Source: an uncultured Burkholderiales bacterium | GTDB taxonomy: Bacteria > Pseudomonadota > Gammaproteobacteria > Burkholderiales > Burkholderiaceae_C | Length of the DNA stretch: 64,000 nucleotides | Direction: 5' to 3' | Assembly (NCBI GenBank): GCA_903932865.1 | Contig: CAIZHQ010000025.1 | Span: 162,181-226,180 of the forward strand | Part shown: piece after piece, positions 46,177 through 55,574 of the stretch | Position numbering within the stretch: the first letter of the stretch is position 1 | Layout: each line of letters starts with the position of its first letter | Notes under the pieces: generated by a model | The model's database searches: none | Told to the model about the DNA's origin: nothing | Seen by the model: only the letters and a program-made list of their open reading frames with translations | Position numbers and translations under genes: made by a program

Positions 46177-46860
46177 TCAGCGAGCCACCCGGAAGGGCTC
46201 TTCGAAGTCGATGAAGTCCTGCTCTGCCAGCGCGTCGTCGATCCAGGCCTTCACGCCGGGCAGGGCGCACACGCGCGCCATGTAGGCGGCCACATTGGCT
46301 GGCACGGGCAGGGCGTAGGTTTTGATGCGCATGACCACGGGCGCAAAGTATGCGTCGGCGATGGTGAATGGGCCAAACAGCATGGGGCCGCCGTGCTTTG
46401 CCAGCAGACCGCTCCACAAGCTGCAAATACGGTCCAAGTCGGCACGCACGGCGGGTTTGTCGCGCAGGGCCAAAGCGCCGATCTCGGGCAGGTGCGCCTC
46501 AATGTTCATCGGGCAGGCGCTGCGCAGTCCCGCAAAGCCGCTGTGCATCTCGGCGCAGATGCTGCGCGCACGGGCACGGGCGGCGCGCTCTGTCGGCCAA
46601 AGTTGTTTGTCTGGAAATTGCTCGGCCACATATTCCGCAATCGCCAGCGTGTCCCAAATGGCCAGGCCATCGTGCACCAGCACGGGCACCTTGCCCACCG
46701 GGCTGACGTCTTGGAGCGCGGTCTTGAACTGCGAGTCGGGCGCGAAGCTGTCAAAGCGGACAAAGACCTCTTCAAAGTCAATGCCCGCCTGGCGCAGCAG
46801 CACCCAGGGTCGCATGGACCAAGACGAATAATTTTTGTTGGCGATGTAGAGCTGGATCAT
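46177..46860 (-). CDS. glutathione S-transferase family protein
   Basis: 227 residues. Thioredoxin-like N-terminal domain with NKNYSSWSMRPWVLLRQAG (Ser near the active site), SPVGKVPVL (cis-Pro) and IWDTLAIAEYV; a helical C-terminal domain with GPFTIADAYFAPVV. The NYSSWSMR opening is that of the YfcF/maleylacetoacetate-isomerase-like group rather than classic GST. Substrate unknown. 8 bp upstream of cca. Confidence 0.88.
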   Translation of the reverse strand: MIQLYIANKNYSSWSMRPWVLLRQAGIDFEEVFVRFDSFAPDSQFKTALQDVSPVGKVPVLVHDGLAIWDTLAIAEYVAEQFPDKQLWPTERAARARARSICAEMHSGFAGLRSACPMNIEAHLPEIGALALRDKPAVRADLDRICSLWSGLLAKHGGPMLFGPFTIADAYFAPVVMRIKTYALPVPANVAAYMARVCALPGVKAWIDDALAEQDFIDFEEPFRVAR

Positions 46861-46933
46861 GGTTTTCTCCCCGAAATCAGACCCTGCATGTTAACGGTCA
46901 TGGCTGTAGAAGAGGGACATATTGCACCACGAA

Positions 46934-47009
46934 GGTGTGTGAAGGCATGCGGCGGGTGACGATTTTCGGTACCCCGTCATGAGGAACCCGCCGCATGGCC
47001 TCAGGCATC
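46934..47009. repeat. 76-bp dispersed hairpin repeat, copy B (inverted)
   Basis: Arms 46934-46957 and 46986-47009 are complementary at 19 of 24 positions; the 28-nt centre is the reverse complement of the centre of copy A (25597-25624) with two differences. It lies between the GST gene and the NDUFA9-like gene. Confidence 0.85.
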
Positions 47010-47033
47010 CGCCCAAGTCCTTTGCAGTTGGGG

Positions 47034-47993
47034 TCAGCGCCCCGCCCCCGCACGCCAGTGGTTCAACTTGCTGCGCGGGCCGCGGTGGCCCAAATAGGTG
47101 GGTGCGACGCCAGCGGTAGAAGCAGCGGCGATGCCCAAAGCCTGCAAGCCAGGCAGCTGGCCCGTGGCCACGTTGTCCACCTTCATCGACGCCAGGTTGT
47201 CCCGGCTCATGAGGGGCTCTCCGGGGGCCAGCTCCATGGCCGCCGCCTGCAGCCAGCCCACCCACATCGGCAAACCAATGACAGGACGGCCCCGGCCCTG
47301 GTTCACCCCCGCCCACTGACCTGCCCGCTTAACCAACTCGCCCAGCGTCAGCACGTCAGGCCCGCACAGCTCATAAGTTTGTCCGATGGTCTCGGTCTTT
47401 TGCAGGCACACCGCCATGGCGCGGGCCACATCGGCCACCCACACGGGCTGAAACCGTGTGTCACTGCCCGCCAGGGGCATGAAAGGGACCACGTTTTGCA
47501 AGTCAGCAAACAGGTTCAAGAATTTGTCTTCGGCCCCAAAGATCACACTGGGCCGCAACACCGTCAGTTGCAGGTCTGCCCCTTGCAACACCGTCTCGCC
47601 CCGCGCCTTGCTGCGCTGGTACATCGAGGGGCCTTGCGGGTCGGCGCCCAAGGCGCTGACGTGCACCAGGCGCTGCACACCGGCTTTTTTCATGGCGCTG
47701 GCGATCTTGCTGGGCAAATCCACATGCACGTTTTCAAAGCGTTCCTCGCTGCCATGCAGCACGGCCACCAGATTCACCACCGCGTCGTGACCAGGCATCA
47801 ACCGGGCGAGATCGGCTTCGCTGTGCACCGAGGCTTCAATGACCGTCAGGCCGGGCAGGCTTTGAACGCTGGCCGCATTCACGGCGCGCCGGGTGGGCAC
47901 GGTGATGTGCCAGCCCAAGCGGGCGAGTTGTTCGCAAACGTGGCGACCGACAAAGCCGCTGCCTCCCAAGACGAGAACGCGCTGGGTGTTCAT
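47034..47993 (-). CDS. NDUFA9-like NAD(P)-binding protein (atypical SDR)
   Basis: 319 residues. Rossmann motif VLVLGGSGFVGRHVCEQL at the N-terminus, VVNLVAVLHG, LVHVSALGAD and YQRSKARGE (YxxxK). This is the complex I NDUFA9 / TMEM-type extended SDR group, whose bacterial members lack an assigned reaction. The C-terminal part includes a hydrophobic stretch (LPMWVGWLQAAAMEL). Its start overlaps the DUF2817 gene by 4 nt. Confidence 0.88.
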   Translation of the reverse strand: MNTQRVLVLGGSGFVGRHVCEQLARLGWHITVPTRRAVNAASVQSLPGLTVIEASVHSEADLARLMPGHDAVVNLVAVLHGSEERFENVHVDLPSKIASAMKKAGVQRLVHVSALGADPQGPSMYQRSKARGETVLQGADLQLTVLRPSVIFGAEDKFLNLFADLQNVVPFMPLAGSDTRFQPVWVADVARAMAVCLQKTETIGQTYELCGPDVLTLGELVKRAGQWAGVNQGRGRPVIGLPMWVGWLQAAAMELAPGEPLMSRDNLASMKVDNVATGQLPGLQALGIAAASTAGVAPTYLGHRGPRSKLNHWRAGAGR

Positions 47994-49078
47994 GCCGCGC
48001 TCAAGCCGCTGGCGGCCTGGTGCATGGCGTCCATGGCTTGGTTGACGATTTGGGTGCGCCAGGCGTCGGTGTCGACGTAAAAGGCGTCCATCAGGTCTTG
48101 TTTGATTTGTTTTTTCAGGGCTTCTGGTGCTCCGGGGTGCAGGTGCAGCCAGTGGTCACCGCGCAGGGCGCCGATGACCTTGTCTTGGGTTTGCGTGCCG
48201 TATTCCATCGCAATGCCGGTGTACTCGGCTTGCGGGCATTCTTGGTAGGCCGACATCCACATCAGGCCCGTGAGGAAGGCCGAGCTGGACGAGCCATCGT
48301 AGATGGAGGTGATGCCCTGGCCCCACCAGGCTTTGGCGCGGGAGTAGGCCGCAGCGTCGTCTGCGCAGGCAAAAATGCGCTCGCCCACACCGCTGGGCCC
48401 CAGGCCCGTGTGCAGGTCGATCCAGGCCATTTTTTGGCAACGCTGGCCGTACTTTTGCAGCACTTGGCGCAACGTGAGGTTGCTCCATGTGGGGGCCTGG
48501 CCACCAAAGAACAATCCGTCCGGAAAGTCGTGCTGGCCTTTGGAGACGGCGGCCTGGAAGGCTTTCATGCCGCGCTGGGCGATGTACTGGGCGGTGGCCG
48601 CCGCATTGGCGGCGTCCGGAGGCCAAACTTCGGGCAGCAACAGGGGGTGGATTTCCTGGTAGGCTTCGTTGCTGGGCAGTGGCTTGGAAAAGTCCTGAAA
48701 GTTGCGGTTGATGTCCACGTTCTCATGGGTCACACGCCGCACATGTGAAAACCCGTGGGGGTTGAGCGCATGGATGTAGAGGACGGACACGCCACTGGCC
48801 TTGGCCGCATCGCGCCAAGCGGTGTTTTGCAGGGCGTGGATTTGCACGCCCGAGCCGCAGTAACCCTCTACCCCGTGGCAGGCGCTGCTGATGACCAGCA
48901 GGCGTTGGTCATCTGGCGAGCCGTCGAGCACCACGTCCATGGCCAGCTCTTCGCCATCACGCCCTTTGAGCGGGTGGATGTTCGAGTCCACTGAGAGGCC
49001 AGCTGCCTGAGCAGCGGTCAGAAATTTCTGGCGGGCTTGCGCGTAGCTTTTGGAAAAGCCGTTTTGTATGTCGGTCAT
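47990..49078 (-). CDS. DUF2817 / M14-like carboxypeptidase family protein
   Basis: 362 residues. Zinc-peptidase-like features: SSACHGVEGYCGSGVQ (HxxE), LNPHGFSHVRRVTHENVDI followed by NRNF, and WIDLHTGLGPSG (third ligand His). No signal peptide, so probably cytoplasmic. The family is predicted to cleave amide bonds, substrate unknown. It lies 12 bp downstream of the M20 hydrolase gene and overlaps the next gene by 4 nt, suggesting an operon of two hydrolases. Confidence 0.87.
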   Translation of the reverse strand: MTDIQNGFSKSYAQARQKFLTAAQAAGLSVDSNIHPLKGRDGEELAMDVVLDGSPDDQRLLVISSACHGVEGYCGSGVQIHALQNTAWRDAAKASGVSVLYIHALNPHGFSHVRRVTHENVDINRNFQDFSKPLPSNEAYQEIHPLLLPEVWPPDAANAAATAQYIAQRGMKAFQAAVSKGQHDFPDGLFFGGQAPTWSNLTLRQVLQKYGQRCQKMAWIDLHTGLGPSGVGERIFACADDAAAYSRAKAWWGQGITSIYDGSSSSAFLTGLMWMSAYQECPQAEYTGIAMEYGTQTQDKVIGALRGDHWLHLHPGAPEALKKQIKQDLMDAFYVDTDAWRTQIVNQAMDAMHQAASGLSAA

Positions 49079-49090
49079 GCGGATTTTCGT

Positions 49091-50302
49091 TCAGGCGGTT
49101 TGTGTCGGGTTGGTCAGCCACTGCGTGGCCAGCTCGACCCAGTAAGTGCCGCCCAACGGAATCAGATCGTCGTTGAAGTCATAGCTCGGGTTGTGCAAGG
49201 TGCAGGGGCCGCCGCCGTGGCCCATCTCGCGGTGCGCGCCGTCGCCGTTGCTGATGAACACATATGCACCGGGCTTGGCTTGCAGCATGTACGAAAAGTC
49301 TTCGGCGCCCATGGTGGGCTCCTGGGCAACCACGTGGTCGGCTCCCACAATGCCGCCCATCACCTGGCGTGCAAACTCAGCTTCAGGTGCGCTGTTGATG
49401 GTAGGCGGGTAGTTGCGGTGAAACTCGAATTCGCACTGCGCATCAAAGGCGGTGCAGATCGATTCGGCCACTTGCTTCATGCGCTTTTCGATCAGATCGA
49501 GCACCTCGATGCTGAATGTGCGCACTGTGCCCTGCAACTCGCACGAGTCGGGCACCACGTTGGTGGCTTCGCCCGCGTGGATCATGGTGACCGAGATCAC
49601 GCCCGCGTCCACCGGTTTTTTGTTGCGGGTGATGATGGTCTGAAAACCTTGCACCATCTGGCAGGCAATCGGCACTGGGTCGATGCCGTTGTGCGGCAGC
49701 GCGGCGTGGCTGCCCTTGCCGCGGATGACAATTTTGAATTCGTTGCTCGACGCCATCACCGGGCCTGCGCTCACGGCAAAGGTGCCCACGGGCGCGCCTG
49801 GCCAGTTGTGCATGCCAAACACGGCCTGCATGGGGAACTTGTCGAACAGGCCGTCCTTGATCATTTCGCGGGCACCGCCGCCGCCTTCTTCGGCGGGTTG
49901 AAAGATCAAATACACCGTGCCGTCAAAGTCGCGGTGCTTGGCAAAGTGCTTGGCTGCCGCCAACAGCATGGCCGTGTGGCCATCGTGTCCGCAGGCGTGC
50001 ATCTTGCCCTGGTGCTTGCTGGCGTGGGGGAAGGTGTTGAACTCCTGCATGGGCAAGGCGTCGATGTCGGCGCGCAAGCCGATGCCACGCCCGCAAGCCC
50101 CGCCATCTCGCCCGTGCAGGATACCCACCACGCCCGTGGTGCCCATGCCGCGGTGGATGGGGATGCCCCAGTCGGTCAGCTGTTGGGCGACCACGTCGGC
50201 CGTGCGAACTTCTTGGAAGCACAGCTCGGGGTGGGCGTGGATGTCTTTGCGAATGGCCGCAATGCTGGCCGCGTCGGTGAGGATGGAATCGATGATTTTC
50301 AT
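49091..50302 (-). CDS. M20-family amidohydrolase (hippurate hydrolase-like)
   Basis: 403 residues. Metal ligands in GLRADIDALPMQE, HACGHDGHTAMLL and FQPAEEGGGGAREM; the lid domain includes GKGSHAALPHNGIDPV and MGAEDFSYMLQAKPG. This subgroup hydrolyses N-acyl amino acids such as hippurate or N-acetyl-amino acids. The first gene of the three-gene unit 50302 to 47034, divergent from the molybdopterin oxidoreductase. Confidence 0.93.
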   Translation of the reverse strand: MKIIDSILTDAASIAAIRKDIHAHPELCFQEVRTADVVAQQLTDWGIPIHRGMGTTGVVGILHGRDGGACGRGIGLRADIDALPMQEFNTFPHASKHQGKMHACGHDGHTAMLLAAAKHFAKHRDFDGTVYLIFQPAEEGGGGAREMIKDGLFDKFPMQAVFGMHNWPGAPVGTFAVSAGPVMASSNEFKIVIRGKGSHAALPHNGIDPVPIACQMVQGFQTIITRNKKPVDAGVISVTMIHAGEATNVVPDSCELQGTVRTFSIEVLDLIEKRMKQVAESICTAFDAQCEFEFHRNYPPTINSAPEAEFARQVMGGIVGADHVVAQEPTMGAEDFSYMLQAKPGAYVFISNGDGAHREMGHGGGPCTLHNPSYDFNDDLIPLGGTYWVELATQWLTNPTQTA

Positions 50303-50447
50303 GGGTACAGTCTAGCCACACTTGAGCGGGATTGCCAACACCCCTGTGCACATGGGGGACAAACGGGCCGTCTGCCAAAGGGCGGGTTTGGGTCACAATC
50401 AGAGCGAATGGTTGCCCCACGCCAGTCTTAACCTTTCACACAGCCCT

Positions 50448-52517
50448 ATGAAAGACGCCCTTTTGGCCCTCCAAACCGTACGCGGTGCTTGCCCGCACGA
50501 CTGCCCCGACACCTGCGCTTTGCTCACGACCGTCGAGAACGGCCGCGCCACCAAAGTGCAGGGCAACCCGGCGCACGCGCAGACCGATGGCGTGCTGTGC
50601 ACCAAAGTCTCGCGCTACACCGAGCGAACATACCAACCGGATCGCCTGTTGACGCCGATGAAGCGCGTCGGCCCCAAAGGCTCCGGCCAGTTTGCACCGG
50701 TGAGCTGGGATGATGCCTTGGACGAAATCGCGACACGCCTGAAAACCATCGCCGCACGCGACCCGCAGGCGGTGCTGCCTTACAGCTATGCGGGCACCAT
50801 GGGCTTGGTGCAAAGCGAGTCGATCGCAGCGCGGTTTTTTTACCAGCTGGGAGCATCTCTCTTGGACCGCACGATTTGCGCCTCGGCCGGGGCCGAAGCC
50901 CTGACCCAGACCCTGGGCAACAAGGTGGGTATGAAGGTCGAGTTCTTTGCCGAATCCAAGCTCATCGTCATTTGGGGCAGCAACTCGGTGGGCAGCAACC
51001 TGCATTTTTGGCGCCTCGCTCAAGAGGCCAAGCGCAACGGCGCCCGGCTGGTCTGCATCGACCCCCGGCGCAGCGAGACGGCTGAAAAATGCCACGAGCA
51101 CATTGCGCTTCGACCCGGCACCGACGCCGCGCTGGCGCTGGCCCTCATGCACGAGTTGATCGTCCATGGCTGGCTCGACCAAGATTACATCGACCGCTAC
51201 ACCCTGGGCTGGGACGCCCTGAAAGCGCGAGCCTTGCAATGGCCGCCTGAACGTGCGGCCGAGGTTTGCGGGGTGCCTGTTGAACAAATACGCCAACTCG
51301 CGCGCGACTGGGGCACCACCCAACCTGCGGGCATTCGCCTGAACTACGGCATGCAGCGCGTGCGCGGTGGCGGTAACGCGGTGCGGGCCATCGCGTGTTT
51401 GCCCGCGCTCACAGGGGCCTGGCGGCATCGGGCAGGCGGGGTCTTGCTCAGCAGCTCGGGGCATTTCCCGGTCCGGCGCGCGGCTTTGCAGCGGCCCGAT
51501 TTGCTGGGCGAGCGGCGTCCGCGCACGATCAACATGAGCACGATTGGCGACGATTTGCTGCGGCCGGCTTCGCGCACATTTGGCCCCCAAATTGAAGCCT
51601 TGGTTGTTTACAACAGCAATCCGGTGGCCATCGCCCCTGAGTCGGGCAAGGTGGTGCAAGGCTTTGCCCGCGAGGACCTGTTCACCGTGGTGTTGGAACA
51701 TTTCCAGACCGATACGGCCGATTACGCCGATTTCATCTTGCCCGCGACCACGCAGCTGGAGCACTGGGACATTCACACCAGTTATGGCCATACCGATGTG
51801 CTGCTGAACCGCCCGGCGATTGCGCCTGTGGGCGAGGCGCGCACCAACACCGACATTTTCAGGGCGCTGGCCCAGCGCATGGGATTTGACGACCCGTGTT
51901 TTGTCGAAAGTGATGAAAGCCTATGCCGCAGCGCCATTGGCGACGAGAAAGACTTTGAGCAGCTGCTGGCGCATGGCTTTGCTTCATTGCCTTTGCCCGA
52001 TGCGCCGTTTGCGCAAGGAGGCTTTCCTTCGCCTTCAGGGCGGTGCGAGTTTTTCAGCCAACGCCTGGCCGATCAGGGTTTGGATGGCCTGCCTGATCAT
52101 TTGCCCAATTACGAATTGGCCGTGCCCGGTGGCCGCTACCCGCTGGCCATGATCTCGCCGCCTGCGCGCAACTTTCTCAACTCCACCTTCGTCAACGTGC
52201 AAAGCCTGCGCGATATCGAAGCCGAGCCGGTGCTGGAGATGCACCCTCAGGATGCAGCCCAGCGGGGCATTGTCGATGGCGCGGTGGTGCGCGTGTTCAA
52301 CGACCGGGGCACCTACCACTGCAAGGCCAAGCTGAACCAGCGTGCTCGGCTTGGCGTGGTCCACGGCCTGGGCATTTGGTGGCGCAAACTGGGCTTGAAC
52401 GGCACCAATGTCAACGAGCTGACCAGTCAACACCTGACCGATCTGGGCCGTGCGCCCGTGTTTTACGACTGCTTGGTGGATGTGGCCTTGCTGCAGAAAG
52501 AAGACGCCCATGCCTGA
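50448..52517 (+). CDS. molybdopterin-dependent oxidoreductase (DMSO reductase family)
   Basis: 689 residues. N-terminal [4Fe-4S] motif with Cys15, 19, 23 and 51 (ACPHDCPDTC, then VLCTK); then DRTICASAG, IWGSNSVGSNLHFWR and the molybdopterin-binding C-terminal barrel (AMISPPARNFLNSTF). No Tat signal is visible, so a cytoplasmic enzyme is likely. No electron-transfer or membrane subunit adjoins it, so its electron partner and substrate are unknown. The ATG at 50448 is preferred; the longer open frame adds an unlikely extension. Overlaps the next gene by 8 nt. Confidence 0.9.
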   Translation: MKDALLALQTVRGACPHDCPDTCALLTTVENGRATKVQGNPAHAQTDGVLCTKVSRYTERTYQPDRLLTPMKRVGPKGSGQFAPVSWDDALDEIATRLKTIAARDPQAVLPYSYAGTMGLVQSESIAARFFYQLGASLLDRTICASAGAEALTQTLGNKVGMKVEFFAESKLIVIWGSNSVGSNLHFWRLAQEAKRNGARLVCIDPRRSETAEKCHEHIALRPGTDAALALALMHELIVHGWLDQDYIDRYTLGWDALKARALQWPPERAAEVCGVPVEQIRQLARDWGTTQPAGIRLNYGMQRVRGGGNAVRAIACLPALTGAWRHRAGGVLLSSSGHFPVRRAALQRPDLLGERRPRTINMSTIGDDLLRPASRTFGPQIEALVVYNSNPVAIAPESGKVVQGFAREDLFTVVLEHFQTDTADYADFILPATTQLEHWDIHTSYGHTDVLLNRPAIAPVGEARTNTDIFRALAQRMGFDDPCFVESDESLCRSAIGDEKDFEQLLAHGFASLPLPDAPFAQGGFPSPSGRCEFFSQRLADQGLDGLPDHLPNYELAVPGGRYPLAMISPPARNFLNSTFVNVQSLRDIEAEPVLEMHPQDAAQRGIVDGAVVRVFNDRGTYHCKAKLNQRARLGVVHGLGIWWRKLGLNGTNVNELTSQHLTDLGRAPVFYDCLVDVALLQKEDAHA

Positions 52518-52812
52518 ATTGAACATCGAACGCACACACACCCTGGGATTGGCCGGGGCACGTCTGGTGGCCGAGCGTTGGCGCGAGCAGGCCGAACAAG
52601 ACTGGGGCATGGCCTGCGAGTTTGAACCCGGCGAATCCGAGGACCGCATGCGATTCTCGCGCAGCGGCGTGAGCGGCGAACTCGCGGTGACTGAAAACCG
52701 CTTCGATCTGCAGATCAAGCTGGGTTTTTTGCTGGGTGCATACAGCAGCAAGATCGAAGAAAAAATCCAGGCCAATCTGGACGCTTTGTTAGGCCCAGCG
52801 CCTCAGGCTTGA
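52510..52812 (+). CDS. polyhydroxyalkanoate-system family small protein
   Basis: 100 residues: MPELNIERTHTLGLAGARLV, then EFEPGESEDRMRFSRSGVSG and KLGFLLGAYSSKIEEKIQAN. This matches the PHA_gran_rgn / polyhydroxyalkanoic acid system family, of unclear function. Its start lies inside the end of the oxidoreductase gene, so the two are translationally coupled, which is not a pairing I can explain. Confidence 0.8.
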   Translation: MPELNIERTHTLGLAGARLVAERWREQAEQDWGMACEFEPGESEDRMRFSRSGVSGELAVTENRFDLQIKLGFLLGAYSSKIEEKIQANLDALLGPAPQA

Positions 52813-52874
52813 GCCCGCATGCGGCCGCAGGGCCGGCCTCCCACAGAGAGCCTGCATGGCGATGGAAAGGCATG

Positions 52875-52901
52875 GACCCCCGATCATTCGGGGGTGACAG
52901 A
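52875..52901. repeat. short GATCA hairpin repeat, copy 2
   Basis: CCCCCGA (52877-52883) and TCGGGGG (52888-52894) form a perfect 7-bp stem with a TCAT loop, followed by TGACAG. The rest of the 173-bp gap up to the transglycosylase stop has no recognisable gene. Confidence 0.6.
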
Positions 52902-52985
52902 AAAAACGCCTGGGGCTGCTCCCCAGTCAGGGGTGCCGTCCGTTCATCTTGGGTAACGCGCATCAAGGGGGTTTGCAGAGCTCGT

Positions 52986-54962
52986 TCAAGGCAAATCGTT
53001 GTTCACCTCGGTCTTGGCCGACGTGCGCGGACCGACCGAGCCCAGACGTGCTTTGAGCGACTGTGGCAGGCGTGTCTGGATGGCGGCGTAGTTGGTGGTG
53101 TTGGACAGCACTTTTTTCACATAGTCACGGGTTTCCTGGAAGGGGATGTTTTCGGCCCAAATGGCGGCTTCGAGCACCGGGCCATTGCGCCAGTTGCGAG
53201 GGCGACTGGGGCCAGCGTTGTAGGCGGCGGTGGCCATGGGCATGGAGCCTTCAAAGTCGTCCAGCACCAACTTCAGGTAACCCGTGCCAATGGCCACGTT
53301 GACTTCACGGTCGTTGATCTGGTCCGGGGTGAAGCTTGTCAGGCCGATCTTTTTGGCGGTCCATTTGGCTGTGGCAGGCATCACCTGCATCAGGCCCGAG
53401 GCCCCGACGTGCGAGCGTGCGTCCATGACGAAGCGGCTTTCCTGACGGATCAGGCCATACACAAAAGCCGGGTCGAGGCGGATCTCGCCAGCGCGGCGAA
53501 CCACGATCTCGCGCAACGGCATGGGAAATCGTTGATCAAAGTCAATCACTTCCTTGGTGCGCTCGCTGGTGTTGATGCAGCGATCCCACACTTGCCTTTG
53601 GCAAGCCAGATCGGCCGCGGCCAAAAGCTCGCGGTCGCTCATGCCACCGGGCGTGTGCAGGTTGGTGCTGTAGTTCCACTCGCGGTTGCCTTCGGAACGA
53701 AGGCCCAACTGGATGGCGTACAAGGCGCGCTGCAGTCCAGGGTTGATGAGGGCCGCCGCTTTTTCTTGCGGGGTCAGTGCCGTGGGGCGCTCAGGGGCAG
53801 TGATCGGTTGGCCGAGTTCTTCAAGGGCCAGTTGTTCATAAAAACCCCGCACGCTGGCGATGCTGCGCAGCAGACTTTGGGCTTCCAGTTTGTGGGCGTT
53901 GTCCTGGGTTGTGGCGGTCAGGGCGCGGGCTCGCCAATAAACCCAGGTGGGGTCTTTGCGGCTTTCGGCACTCATGGCCTGTGTGGCGCTCAGCACCTGT
54001 GGCCATTGGCCTTGGCGCAGAGCGGCACGCACTTTCCAGCCCAGCAGGTCGTCGTTCAGATCGCTGTCTTTTTGCACCTGGGCAAAGTGTTTGGCGGCGT
54101 TGTCCTGCAGCTTTTGCGCGGCTTGTTTGCCAATCACAGCCCATGTCCAGTTGCGTTCTTCAGCGCTCAGCTGAATGGCCCAGCGACGGCTGAGCAAATC
54201 GGCAGCTTCGTCCGGGTCTTTGGCGGCCAGCCGGATCAGGGCCAGCACCGCGAGTTCCTTGCGGCTGCGGGTGATGGCCATGATGCGCTTGTTCAGATAC
54301 TTGGCCGGGTCGGCGTGGATGAGTGCCACTTGTTCGGACAGGCGTGGCGCTTCGATGTCCACCGCCGCCTGCGCTGCGCGGGGGCGGTTGGCGTCCATGG
54401 CAATGCGGGCTTTGCGCCACAGGTCCAGCGCCGTCATCTGACGACCTGAGTGCAAATGTTCGACCACATAGGTGCAGCCGACGTCGTCCTCGCGCATCGA
54501 ATACCACAGGCGCTTGGCTTCTTCAGTCACATCGGCCTTGCTGTTCATGGCTTCGGTGGCCAGGGCGTAGCAGCGCACTTCGCGGTCATCGCGCATGCGA
54601 AAGCGCGGGTATTCGGCCGTGAAGGTGGCCCAGTCGCGCCGTTTGCCCAACTGTTGCAGCCAGTCGTTGCGCAAGCGGTCTTCGTAGTAGCTGCCCGCGT
54701 AGCTGTTCAAGAAGCCGCGAATATCTGATTCGGGCGCGGTGTCAAGGCGGGTGCGCATTTCCCAATAAGCGGCCAGGGGCTCCAACACATGGCCGCGGGC
54801 TTGGGGCAGCAGGGCTGACAGCCGGCTTGCATCTTTTTTGCGAAAGGCCTGATGCATCTCCAGCAGCACCTCGTCGGCCCGGTTTTGAGCTTGGGCGGGC
54901 CAGGCCCACAGGCCTGTCATGGTCATGGCGCTCAGCAGTGTCAAAATGCATCTTAATTTCAT
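52986..54962 (-). CDS. slt: soluble lytic murein transglycosylase
   Basis: 658 residues with a signal peptide (about 1-26, ending AQAQ). The long helical superhelix (U and L domains) is followed by the C-terminal SLT domain: FVYGLIRQESRFVMDARSHV (catalytic Glu in QES), GASGLMQVMPATAKW and NVAIGTGYLKLVL, then AYNAGPSRPRNW. It cleaves glycan strands to 1,6-anhydroMurNAc products, whose kinase (anmK) is encoded elsewhere in this window. Convergent with the small PHA gene. Confidence 0.94.
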   Translation of the reverse strand: MKLRCILTLLSAMTMTGLWAWPAQAQNRADEVLLEMHQAFRKKDASRLSALLPQARGHVLEPLAAYWEMRTRLDTAPESDIRGFLNSYAGSYYEDRLRNDWLQQLGKRRDWATFTAEYPRFRMRDDREVRCYALATEAMNSKADVTEEAKRLWYSMREDDVGCTYVVEHLHSGRQMTALDLWRKARIAMDANRPRAAQAAVDIEAPRLSEQVALIHADPAKYLNKRIMAITRSRKELAVLALIRLAAKDPDEAADLLSRRWAIQLSAEERNWTWAVIGKQAAQKLQDNAAKHFAQVQKDSDLNDDLLGWKVRAALRQGQWPQVLSATQAMSAESRKDPTWVYWRARALTATTQDNAHKLEAQSLLRSIASVRGFYEQLALEELGQPITAPERPTALTPQEKAAALINPGLQRALYAIQLGLRSEGNREWNYSTNLHTPGGMSDRELLAAADLACQRQVWDRCINTSERTKEVIDFDQRFPMPLREIVVRRAGEIRLDPAFVYGLIRQESRFVMDARSHVGASGLMQVMPATAKWTAKKIGLTSFTPDQINDREVNVAIGTGYLKLVLDDFEGSMPMATAAYNAGPSRPRNWRNGPVLEAAIWAENIPFQETRDYVKKVLSNTTNYAAIQTRLPQSLKARLGSVGPRTSAKTEVNNDLP

Positions 54963-54971
54963 GGGTTGATT

Positions 54972-55556
54972 ATGGACAAAGCCGAAGCAAAGCGCGCCTT
55001 GAGAAAAGCCTTGATTGAAGAAAGGTTGAACCTGCCCGACCGCTTGGCGCGGGCCGAAGCCTTACAACGCGTCATGCGCATCTGGCTGTTTGACCGCCCC
55101 GAGACCGTGATCGGTGCTTACTGGCCGATCAAGGGCGAGTTCGATCCGTTGCCGGTGCTGCACCGCTGGAAAGAAGATGGCGAGTTGAACGGCGAGCCGC
55201 AGCGCCGCCGCATCGGGCTGCCGGTGGTCAACAAGCTGCACAAAACCTTGACCTTCCACACCTGGTACCCCGGCTGCCCGATGGAGGAAGACGCCTACGG
55301 CATTCCCAAGCCCAAGGACACCGAAGTGATCGTGCCCACTTTGCTTTTTGTGCCCTGCGTGGGCTATGGCATCGGCGGCTATCGCCTGGGTTACGGCGGG
55401 GGGTTTTACGACCGCACGCTGGCCACCTTGCAGCCCAAGCCCTTCACCGTGGGCCTGGGCTACACCCACGGGTTTTTAGAAGATTTGGAGCCCGAAGCCC
55501 ACGACGCGCCGCTGCATGCCATCCTGAACGACAACGGGGTGGTCTGGCCTGTTTGA
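54972..55556 (+). CDS. 5-formyltetrahydrofolate cyclo-ligase
   Basis: 194 residues. Converts 5-formyl-THF to methenyl-THF with ATP. Motifs: KRALRKALIEERLNL, IGAYWPIKGEFDPLP and the ATP/folate-binding FVPCVGYGIGGYRLGYGGGF with YDRTLA. ATG at 54972, divergent from the transglycosylase gene. Confidence 0.95.
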   Translation: MDKAEAKRALRKALIEERLNLPDRLARAEALQRVMRIWLFDRPETVIGAYWPIKGEFDPLPVLHRWKEDGELNGEPQRRRIGLPVVNKLHKTLTFHTWYPGCPMEEDAYGIPKPKDTEVIVPTLLFVPCVGYGIGGYRLGYGGGFYDRTLATLQPKPFTVGLGYTHGFLEDLEPEAHDAPLHAILNDNGVVWPV

Positions 55557-55574
55557 GTCAGACGCGAAAGAACC

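Noticed and set aside
52809..54449. A 546-codon open frame antisense to the lytic transglycosylase
   Set aside because: Low-complexity, His/Gly-rich translation; the minus-strand frame is a full Slt protein with signal peptide and catalytic Glu.
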